Shown here: in pieces, positions 57,816 to 64,000 of the stretch | How the letters are laid out: every line of letters begins with the position of its first letter | How positions within the stretch are numbered: position 1 is the first letter of the stretch | Source: Kribbella sindirgiensis | GTDB lineage: Bacteria; Actinomycetota; Actinomycetes; Propionibacteriales; Kribbellaceae | NCBI RefSeq assembly: GCF_004331435.1 | Contig: NZ_SJKA01000004.1 | Coordinates: 620,001-684,000 of the forward strand | DNA length: 64,000 bases | Direction of reading: 5' to 3' | The notes under the pieces: model-generated | Database searches by the model: none | What the model was told of the DNA's origin: nothing | Seen by the model: only the letters and a program-made list of their open reading frames with translations | Made by a program: the position numbers and the translations under genes

Positions 57816-58598
57816 ATGAACACCGTCGTATCGAAGGACGGCACCACCATCGCCTACGACCGGCGCGGGAACGGGCCGGCGCTCGTTCTCGTCGACGGCG
57901 CGCTCTGTTCCCGCGCACAGGGTCCGATGCCCGACCTCGCCGAGGCGCTCGCGGACCGTTTCACCGTCTACAACTACGACCGGCGCGGGCGCGGCGACTC
58001 CGGCGACGCGGGCGAGTACGCGGTCGAGCGGGAGATCGAGGACCTCGCCGCGGTGATCGAGGCGGCCGGTGGGTCGGCGTACGTCTATGGCTCGTCGTCC
58101 GGCGCGGCACTGTCGCTGCGGGCAACGGCAGCCGGGGTGCCGATCGAGAAGCTGGTCGCGTTCGAGCCGCCGTACGTCGTCGACGACAGCCGCAAACAGA
58201 TCCCGCGGACCTGGATCGCGGACCTGCAGGCCCTCGAGCCGGGTGACGCGATCAAGTACTTCTTCACGAAGGGGATCGGGCTGCCCGGGATCTTCGTCAC
58301 GATGATGAAGCTGATGCCGGCCTGGAAACCGATGAAGGCGGTCGCGCACACCCTGCCGTACGACGCGCAGATGCTCGGGCAGAACTGCTTCGGCGAGCCG
58401 ATGGACACCGAACAGTGGGCGCCGATCGAGCGGCCGGTGCTGGTGGTGAACGGCGGCAAGAGCCCGGGATGGATGAAGGCGTCGACGCGGGCGCTCGCGG
58501 CGGCGGTACCGGGCGCCGGGCACACCGAAGTACCTGGTCAGAACCACATGATCAAATCCGCGGCGATTGCCCCGGTGATCGCGGACTTCTGTCGGTGA
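57816..58598 (+). CDS. alpha/beta hydrolase
   Basis: A 260-residue hydrolase starting MNTVVSKDGTTIAYDRRGNGP. The nucleophile elbow is YGSSSGAALS (Ser near residue 92), after RRGRGDSGD; the C-terminal His is in VPGQNHMIK. AGGAGGAA lies before the ATG. It resembles the hydrolase at 59552 in layout. The substrate is unknown. Confidence 0.87.
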   Translation: MNTVVSKDGTTIAYDRRGNGPALVLVDGALCSRAQGPMPDLAEALADRFTVYNYDRRGRGDSGDAGEYAVEREIEDLAAVIEAAGGSAYVYGSSSGAALSLRATAAGVPIEKLVAFEPPYVVDDSRKQIPRTWIADLQALEPGDAIKYFFTKGIGLPGIFVTMMKLMPAWKPMKAVAHTLPYDAQMLGQNCFGEPMDTEQWAPIERPVLVVNGGKSPGWMKASTRALAAAVPGAGHTEVPGQNHMIKSAAIAPVIADFCR

Positions 58599-58605
58599 CG
58601 GATCG

Positions 58606-58681
58606 CCAGGCCATCACAATCGCGCCCGCCGGCCCCGCGTGAGCGGGACGCCGGCGGGCGCGATGAATTGTGATGGCCTGG
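58606..58681. terminator. 76-base near-perfect hairpin with GNRA-type loop
   Basis: Outer stem: CCAGGCCATCACAAT (58606-58620) with ATTGTGATGGCCTGG (58667-58681), 15 bp. Inner stem: CGCGCCCGCCGG (58621-58632) with CCGGCGGGCGCG (58651-58662), 12 bp, with ATGA bulged on the 3' side. Top: CCCGC/GCGGG around GTGA. Between convergent hydrolase and sod genes; no T-run. Confidence 0.85.
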
Positions 58682-58694
58682 GCGTCCGCGTTGG

Positions 58695-59321
58695 TCAGGC
58701 GCCGGTGATGAGCGCGCCGGAGCCGGTGCGGGCGGCGTCGAAGCGAGCCTGGGCATCGGCCCAGTTCACGACGTTCCACCACGCCTTGACGTAGTCGGGC
58801 TTCACGTTCTTGTACTGCAGGTAGAACGCGTGCTCCCACATGTCCAGCATCGCGATCGGGATCTGCCCGGCCGGCAGGTTGCCCTGCTGGTCGTAGAGCT
58901 GGTGGATCAGCAGCTGGCCGCCGAGGGCGTCCCAGCCGAGGATCGCCCAGCCGGAGCCCTGGATCGTGGTGGCGCTCGCGGTGAAGTTGGCCTGGAACGC
59001 GTCGAACGAGCCGAAGAACTCGTCGATCGCCGCACCCAGCTCGCCGTCCGGCTTGTCGCCGCCGTCCGGCGACAGGTTCTTCCAGAAGATCGAGTGGTTG
59101 ACGTGTCCACCGAGGTTGAAGGCGAGCGTCTTCTCCAGCCCGACGATCGCGCCGAAGTCACCCTTGTCGCGGGCCTCGGCCAGCTTGTCGAGGGTGTCGT
59201 TCAGACCCTTCACGTAGGTCGCGTGGTGCTTGTCGTGGTGCAGCTCCATGATCTCGCCGGCGATGCTCGGCGCCAGTGCGCCGTAGTCGTAGGGGAGGTC
59301 GGGAAGCGTGTACGTGGTCAA
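58695..59321 (-). CDS. sodA: superoxide dismutase (Fe/Mn type)
   Basis: A 208-residue superoxide dismutase. Start is TTG with AAGGAG upstream, giving [16 protein letters not shown], the canonical N-terminus. Metal ligands: His28 in ELHHDKHH, His in [10 protein letters not shown] near 78, and Asp/His in [13 protein letters not shown] near 165-169. Gly and Gln signatures ([10 protein letters not shown]) are mixed, so Fe versus Mn cannot be decided. It converts superoxide to peroxide in the cytoplasm. A SoxR-like palindrome is upstream. It ends before the long hairpin. Confidence 0.93.
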   Translation of the reverse strand: MTTYTLPDLPYDYGALAPSIAGEIMELHHDKHHATYVKGLNDTLDKLAEARDKGDFGAIVGLEKTLAFNLGGHVNHSIFWKNLSPDGGDKPDGELGAAIDEFFGSFDAFQANFTASATTIQGSGWAILGWDALGGQLLIHQLYDQQGNLPAGQIPIAMLDMWEHAFYLQYKNVKPDYVKAWWNVVNWADAQARFDAARTGSGALITGA

Positions 59322-59393
59322 CTCTGCTCCTTCGTCAGGGCCCCGCGAGGGCCGATATCTGCGATGTCCGTTGGCAGCGACACCAGCTTGAAA

Positions 59394-59411
59394 CTTCAAC
59401 CACGGTTGAGG
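59394..59411. promoter_or_regulatory. SoxR/MerR-like box upstream of sodA
   Basis: CTTCAACCACGGTTGAGG is an 18-bp near-palindrome resembling the SoxR box. On the minus strand a TTGACC overlaps its left edge and could be a -35 element with a long MerR-type spacer. The rest of 59412-59551 holds nothing recognisable. Confidence 0.5.
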
Positions 59412-59551
59412 TCAAGTAGCCACGCGGGCGACGCGGCATCCCGACCAGTGCCCGGCACGACCGCAATCACACCCCTGCGCACCCACCGGACACCACCAGC
59501 TTCACATACTCCGCCAGACAACCCACGACCGAGTCTCACCTCAGCCAGAAG

Positions 59552-60367
59552 CTACACACTCGGGTGGAAACCCACCTCGGCCAGCTGAGCACGGAGCGCC
59601 TTCGCGAACGCCTCCGGATGGTCGACGAAACCGGTGTGGTCACCCGGGAACCGGGTCGGCTCGATACCGAGCCGCTCGGCGAGCGCGGTGGACGTCCGGT
59701 CGCAGAGCTGACCGGTGGACTCCTCGCCGATTCCGACCACGATGTCGACAGCGCGCAGCTTGCCGACGTCCGGGAGCCAGGTGATGGACTCACGCATCTC
59801 GTGGCCGAACCAGAACCGCTCGGTCGCCTCCTGCTCGGGGTCGCGCTCGCCGCCGAACATCATCTCGACGACCTCGTCCGGCAGTTGGATGTTCGCGAGC
59901 GCGAAGAACTGCTTCCAGGCACCGGTCACGTCACCGGCCAGATAGTCGGCCATCAGCTTCTCCGACTTCGCGAGCAGCTCGTCCGCGTCCGGGAGCAGCC
60001 GGTCGAGCGGCGGCTCGTGGGCGATCACCGTACGGACGACGTCCGGGTGCCCCTGCGCCAGTGCGAGCGCGCTGACCGCTCCCCCACTGGAGCCCAGTAC
60101 GACGGCCGGCCCCGCGTCGACGTACCGGATCAGCGCGGCCAGGTCATCGGCCCGCTGCTCGGGCCGCGACGTACCACCCGGCTCGAGCTTGCTCCGCTTC
60201 ACCCCGCGCGGATCGGTCGTCAGCACGGTGTAGACGGCCGCCAACAGATCAGCCAGCGGCGCGAACGCATCGGCATCCATCGGAGCGCCGACCAGGACCA
60301 GCAGCGGCCCTGATCCACGCACCTCGTAGTACAGCTCCGCCTCAGAAACCTTCAGTGTGTTGTTCAT
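59552..60367 (-). CDS. alpha/beta hydrolase
   Basis: A 271-residue hydrolase beginning MNNTLKVSEAELYYEVRGSGP. The nucleophile elbow is VVLGSSGGAVSAL (Ser near residue 94). Late residues FPGDHTGFVDHP supply His. No ribosome site is evident, suggesting a leaderless transcript. The gene is 36 bases downstream of the DGPF gene on the same strand and may form a pair with it. Confidence 0.87.
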   Translation of the reverse strand: MNNTLKVSEAELYYEVRGSGPLLVLVGAPMDADAFAPLADLLAAVYTVLTTDPRGVKRSKLEPGGTSRPEQRADDLAALIRYVDAGPAVVLGSSGGAVSALALAQGHPDVVRTVIAHEPPLDRLLPDADELLAKSEKLMADYLAGDVTGAWKQFFALANIQLPDEVVEMMFGGERDPEQEATERFWFGHEMRESITWLPDVGKLRAVDIVVGIGEESTGQLCDRTSTALAERLGIEPTRFPGDHTGFVDHPEAFAKALRAQLAEVGFHPSV

Positions 60368-60403
60368 GGCAGTACCACGAACGGCACTCCGGGGAATGGA
60401 CAG

Positions 60404-60781
60404 TCAGCTCGCGAAGACGTCCGAGTCGGGTCCGAAGTCGGCTTCCTCGACGACGCGGCGTACCTCGACCTCGTTGCCGAGGGCCTCGGCGAGGCGGGCG
60501 GCCCATTCGATCGCTTCGTCGCGGTTGCGGACCTCGACGACGATCACGCCGCCGATCAGTTCCTTGGTCTCGGCGAACGGGCCGTCGGTGACGGTGCGCT
60601 TGCCGGCGTCGACCTTCACCCGCGCGCCGAGCGAGCTGCGGTGCACACCCTCCGCGAACAGCAGTACGCCGGCCTTCGACAGGTCCTCGACCACACGGCC
60701 GACACCTTCGGCCACCTCCTGCGGCGGGAAGTTCCCGGCCTCGCTGTCGGCGTCGGCCTTGTTGATGATCATGTAGCGCAT
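60404..60781 (-). CDS. YciI/DGPF domain protein
   Basis: A 125-residue DGPF protein: MRYMIINKADADSEAG, EVAEGVGRVVEDLSKAGVLL, then the signature VTDGPFAETKELIGGVIVVEV near residue 68-88 and AIEWAARLAEALG. This exact loop (DGPFAETKE) is typical of partners of ECF42 sigma factors. GAGGGAG lies ~12 bases before the ATG. It precedes an alpha/beta hydrolase gene on the same strand. Biochemical role unknown. Confidence 0.88.
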   Translation of the reverse strand: MRYMIINKADADSEAGNFPPQEVAEGVGRVVEDLSKAGVLLFAEGVHRSSLGARVKVDAGKRTVTDGPFAETKELIGGVIVVEVRNRDEAIEWAARLAEALGNEVEVRRVVEEADFGPDSDVFAS

Positions 60782-60918
60782 CGCTGATGCTCCCTCGTCG
60801 TGTCGGTCGATCACTTACTCTCACGTCGAGCGGGGCATCGCCAGATCGACACCCTGATCTCAGAACATTTCCCTGGTCAGCTCGTACAGCCTGCCCGACG
60901 GAACAGTGTCCGCTCGGC

Positions 60919-62424
60919 CTAGTTCGGTTGGTCGCCGGATGGGTTGTAGGCGCAGGCGTCGGCGAGGTTCTGGACCGGGCCGGGGGGTGCGGTGGTGGTC
61001 GTGGTGGTCGGCTTGCGGGTGGTGGCCGGCGTGGCGGGGGTGGTTGGCGTGGGGGTTGGGGCCGGGGTGGATTCGAGGGCGTTCTCGACGGTGTCGCGGA
61101 GGGCCTGGTAGTCGGGGTGCAGGTACTTCAGGCGCAGCTTGTCGGAGTCGAGCGTGACGTTCGAGACCGTTCCCGACTTCACCTTCAGCGCCAGCTGCAC
61201 CATCGCGGGCAGCAGCTCCTGCGGGATATCGGTCCGCAGCAGGTGCCGGCCGGCGCGGGCGATCGCTTTGTACTTCGTGACGAGGGTCTGCGGATCCGCC
61301 GCGTCGACGATGCTCTTGATCACGCACCGCTGCCGGACCTGCCGCTGGTCGTCGTCGGCGCCGTACCGCCCGCGGGCGAACCACAGCGCGTGCCGCCCGT
61401 CGAGGTGCTGGTTCGCACCCGGCTCGATCCACTCCTTCGGCGGGATGTGCGAGCTGCTCACGCCGCCCATCGCGACCCGCTCGTTCACATTCACCCGGAT
61501 CCCGCCGAGCGCGTCGACGATCTCCGGGAAGCTCTGCAGGTTGACCTGCAGGTAGTAGTCGAGCTTCAGGCCGATCGCCTCACCGACGGACTGTTTCAGC
61601 ACGTCGGCGCCCTCGTTGTCGGACGGTCCGAGGATGCCGGGATGCGCGTCCGGGACGTTCTGGTACATCGCGGTCAGCATCCACTCCAGCCGCCCGTCGA
61701 GGCTGAGCCCTTCCTTGCCGAAACCGTTCGGGTAGTACTTGCGCAGCGGCGAATCCGCCGGGAACGGCATGAACGTCAGGTTCCGCGGCAAGGAGACCAG
61801 CGCCGTGTTCCCGGTCTTGGTGTCGATGCTCGCGACGATCACCGTGTCGGTCCGCACGCCCTCGCGGCTCGGCGCGTCGTCCCCGCCGAGCAGCAGCAGG
61901 TTCAGCCGCTGCTTGTCCTCCCACGGGTCCTTGACGTTGACCGTCGACGGCCGGGTCGCGCTCTTGCTCTCGCCCTGCGACTGGAACACGTCCTGCACCA
62001 GCGACCGCTGCGCCAGCACACTCTGGACGCCGATCGCCGCCGGCGCCGCGATCGCGAAACACAGCAGCCCGACGAACGACGCGCCGAAGGCCCGTCCGCC
62101 GGCCCCGCCCGTTGCCGGGCGCAACGACCGGTGCGAGGCCACGACCACCACGATCCAGCAGAACGCGACCGCGCCGATCACCACCGACGTCATCAGCAGC
62201 CGGCTCGGTACGACGGCGGCCGCGAGTACCTCCTCGCGCCGGGTCAGCCCGACGTACACCCCGAGCCCGACCAGGCCGAGGAAGAGCGTGAGCACGAACG
62301 CACCGAGCCGCCGGCGCCCGCCGACGATCAAACCGAGTCCTGGAACGAGTGCGCCCAACAGGGTGAACCCCAGCAACTTCGGCATCGACCGCGGCCGCCT
62401 CGCCGTCGCGCGTGCACTCCCCAT
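60919..62424 (-). CDS. LytR-CpsA-Psr (LCP) family cell-wall ligase with four N-terminal helices
   Basis: A 501-residue LCP protein that probably attaches teichoic acid or arabinogalactan-like polymers to peptidoglycan. Four hydrophobic helices fill residues ~12-130 (normal LCP has one). The catalytic LCP domain (~160-400) includes LLLGGDDAPSREGVRTDTVIV, SLPRNLTFMPFP and YLQVNLQSFPEIVDALGG, and ends with WFARGRYGADDDQRQ. A Thr/Pro-rich linker and a short tail with one Cys close the protein. The Met at 62424 is preferred (AGGGG eight bases upstream) over one 12 codons earlier. Confidence 0.9.
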   Translation of the reverse strand: MGSARATARRPRSMPKLLGFTLLGALVPGLGLIVGGRRRLGAFVLTLFLGLVGLGVYVGLTRREEVLAAAVVPSRLLMTSVVIGAVAFCWIVVVVASHRSLRPATGGAGGRAFGASFVGLLCFAIAAPAAIGVQSVLAQRSLVQDVFQSQGESKSATRPSTVNVKDPWEDKQRLNLLLLGGDDAPSREGVRTDTVIVASIDTKTGNTALVSLPRNLTFMPFPADSPLRKYYPNGFGKEGLSLDGRLEWMLTAMYQNVPDAHPGILGPSDNEGADVLKQSVGEAIGLKLDYYLQVNLQSFPEIVDALGGIRVNVNERVAMGGVSSSHIPPKEWIEPGANQHLDGRHALWFARGRYGADDDQRQVRQRCVIKSIVDAADPQTLVTKYKAIARAGRHLLRTDIPQELLPAMVQLALKVKSGTVSNVTLDSDKLRLKYLHPDYQALRDTVENALESTPAPTPTPTTPATPATTRKPTTTTTTAPPGPVQNLADACAYNPSGDQPN

Positions 62425-62519
62425 TGACACCCCTGTCGGCCCCGTTGTCCCCTGATGCAAGTGTGCGTCAAGTACCCGCGCTCTTACCTCTTCAGACGTG
62501 TTACAGGGTCAATCGGTTG

Positions 62520-63194
62520 TCAAACGGTCAGATGAGCGCCGTTGAAACCTTCGAGTTCGACGAGGCTCCGGACCACGGCGGCGATCCGGTCCGGCGGGGT
62601 CCACTTGCTGGTGTCCGCGTTCGGCATCGCGGAGCGGTTCGCGGGGGTGTCGATGGTGCCGGGCAGGATGGTGTTCACCCGGATGCCGTCGCGTGCGTAC
62701 TCCGCGTGCAGCGCGTCGGCGAACGCGATCACCCCGGCCTTCGCGGTGATGTACCCGGCCGCCCCGGAGAACGGGCGGAGCGCGGCACCGCTCGACGTAC
62801 AGACGATCGCTCCACCACCGCCGGCGAGCAGATGCGGCAGGACCCCCTGGGTGATCAGGTACGTCGGACGCAGGTTCAGCCGGAGCTGCTTCTCGAAGTC
62901 CTCGATCGGCGTCTCGTGTACCCGGGAACCGGACGCGAACCCGCCGACGAGGTTGACCAGGGCGGTCAGCGGGGCGTTCTCGTCCGAGGTGGCGAGCGCG
63001 ACGACGTCCGCCGTACCGGCCGGGTCGAAGGGGTCGGCGATCACCGGGTTGAGCGCGGGGTCGGCGCCGAGGCGAGCAAGGGACTCCTCGGACCGGCCGG
63101 GTACGACGACGCGCCAGCCGGCCCGCAGGAACTCGGCCGTCACCGCGACCCCCAGCGCGCCGGTGCCACCGGCAACCACCACAGTCTTGGTCAT
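62520..63194 (-). CDS. short-chain dehydrogenase/reductase
   Basis: A 224-residue SDR starting MTKTVVVAGGTGALGVAVTAE with GGTGALG loop, VNLVGGFASG, Ser in CTSSGAALRPFSG, YITAKAGVIAFADAL (YxxxK) near 150 and LPGTIDTPANR. The start is the first Met of the family-like sequence. It is divergent from an epimerase, with 43 bases between. The substrate is unknown. Confidence 0.89.
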   Translation of the reverse strand: MTKTVVVAGGTGALGVAVTAEFLRAGWRVVVPGRSEESLARLGADPALNPVIADPFDPAGTADVVALATSDENAPLTALVNLVGGFASGSRVHETPIEDFEKQLRLNLRPTYLITQGVLPHLLAGGGGAIVCTSSGAALRPFSGAAGYITAKAGVIAFADALHAEYARDGIRVNTILPGTIDTPANRSAMPNADTSKWTPPDRIAAVVRSLVELEGFNGAHLTV

Positions 63195-63237
63195 AATCGC
63201 GAGCCTAATCGGATCCCGCAGACTAAGTTGCTCGGTT

Positions 63238-64000
63238 GTGCGGATTCTGATGCTGGGTGGGAACGGATTTGTCGGGCGCGCGATCGTGGACGACGCGCTG
63301 GCGCAGGGGTACGAGGTCACGTCGTTCAGTCGCGGACGCAGCGGTTCGCCGCTGCCGGACGAGGTGACTCGGCTGGTCGGGGACCGGGAGTCCGGCGACT
63401 ACGAGGCGCTGCGGACCGGTGAATGGGACGCGGTCGTCGACACGAGCGGCTTCCGGACGCGGGACGTCGATCAGGCAATGGACGTCCTCGGGGACCGGGT
63501 CGGGCGGTACGTGTTCATCTCGAGCCACGCCGTCTACGTCCGCGACCTGCCGGCCGGGACCGACGAGACCGCACCCCGGCGCGAGCCGCTGCGCGACGCC
63601 GACGTACTCACGAACGACACGTACGGTCCCTGCAAGGTCGCGTGCGAGGACGACGTCGTCGAGCGGTACGGCGATCGCGCGACGATCGTCCGCCCCGGTC
63701 GCGTGACGGGCCCCGGCGATTCGTCCGGTACGGCGCTCTACTGGATCCGGCGCGGCGCCCGCGGCGGACGGGTCGCGCTCCCGACCAAGCCCGAGGCTCC
63801 GCTGCAGCTGGTCGACAGCCGCGACGTCGCCGGCCTGATCACCCGACTCGTCGCGGACGATCGCGCCGGCGCTTACAACGCGATCGGCCCCGACTCGACG
63901 ATCGCCGAACTGATCCGCACCGCGGCCGAGCTGGCCGGCAGCACCGTCGACATCGTCCCGGTCCCGTTCGACGCCGTACCTCGGCGCTTTCCCTTGATGG
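63238..64000 (+). CDS. NAD-dependent epimerase/reductase (partial, runs off the window)
   Basis: A frame open from GTG at 63238 to the window end (254 codons). It begins VRILMLGGNGFVGRAIVDD with the GGNGFVG dinucleotide motif. YVFISSHAVYVRDLP, YGPCKVACEDDVVERYG (YxxxK) and RPGRVTGPGDSSGTAL follow, typical of extended SDR sugar-nucleotide or isoflavone-reductase-like enzymes. The C-terminus is outside the window. It is divergent from the SDR at 63194. Confidence 0.88.
   Translation, partial: MRILMLGGNGFVGRAIVDDALAQGYEVTSFSRGRSGSPLPDEVTRLVGDRESGDYEALRTGEWDAVVDTSGFRTRDVDQAMDVLGDRVGRYVFISSHAVYVRDLPAGTDETAPRREPLRDADVLTNDTYGPCKVACEDDVVERYGDRATIVRPGRVTGPGDSSGTALYWIRRGARGGRVALPTKPEAPLQLVDSRDVAGLITRLVADDRAGAYNAIGPDSTIAELIRTAAELAGSTVDIVPVPFDAVPRRFPLM

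Overview
The window is very G+C-rich DNA from a free-living actinomycete. Most codons end in C or G, GTG and TTG starts are common, and there are many TetR, PadR, XRE and WYL regulators. Other actinobacterial hallmarks are DUF1707, DUF2993, DUF574/PF04672, DUF3618 and ECF42-like proteins, a QcrC-type cytochrome and an LCP protein. Protein style and gene families suggest a Nocardioidaceae/Kribbella-like genome; this is inference from memory, not a search. No rRNA, tRNA, CRISPR array, integrase or intact transposon was seen, so this looks like ordinary chromosome.

Layout. 1-3.2 kb: minus-strand operon of M17 leucyl aminopeptidase, AbgT transporter and the start of another membrane protein. 3.2-7.5 kb: DUF1269 protein, then a large LuxR/MalT-type ATPase regulator with an RDD membrane protein behind it. 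7.5-10.8 kb: solitary diheme cytochrome c (QcrC type), small basic protein, a two-gene toxin-antitoxin-like pair, and an SmpB-like gene. 10.8-21.2 kb: P-loop kinase, several regulator/target pairs with visible operators, an XRE gene with a decayed partner, PhzF, lipoate ligase, hemerythrin and an MFS exporter. 21.2-31.8 kb: a Tat-type intradiol dioxygenase interrupted by one in-frame TGA, an adenylate kinase paralogue, two YciI/DGPF proteins, methyltransferases, SDR enzymes, acid phosphatase and GNAT enzymes.

31.8-45.9 kb: an unrecognised 309-residue protein, cobalamin-dependent methionine synthase (metH) behind a probable SAH riboswitch, MFS-TetR operon, HtrA-like protease with a Gly/Asp/Asn-rich insert, TetR/SDR and WYL/epoxide hydrolase divergent pairs, and an alpha/beta hydrolase. 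45.9-50 kb: EfeO-EfeB-phosphoesterase operon. 50-55 kb: fused alpha-beta glycyl-tRNA synthetase, threonine dehydratase-like enzyme and ribonuclease Z in one overlapping operon. 55-64 kb: decayed methyltransferase, ECF42-like sigma factor, DUF3618/holin-X envelope pair, hydrolases, superoxide dismutase with a SoxR-like box, a third DGPF protein, LCP ligase, and a divergent SDR/epimerase pair cut by the window end.

Recurring themes are divergent regulator/target pairs with readable inverted-repeat operators, 4-bp ATGA/GTGA overlaps inside operons, convergent genes that overlap at their 3' ends, and very long perfect hairpins without T-runs between convergent genes. The strongest candidates for something new are the tandem-domain toxin-antitoxin-like module at 9.1-10.3 kb and the TGA-interrupted dioxygenase at 21.2-22.1 kb.
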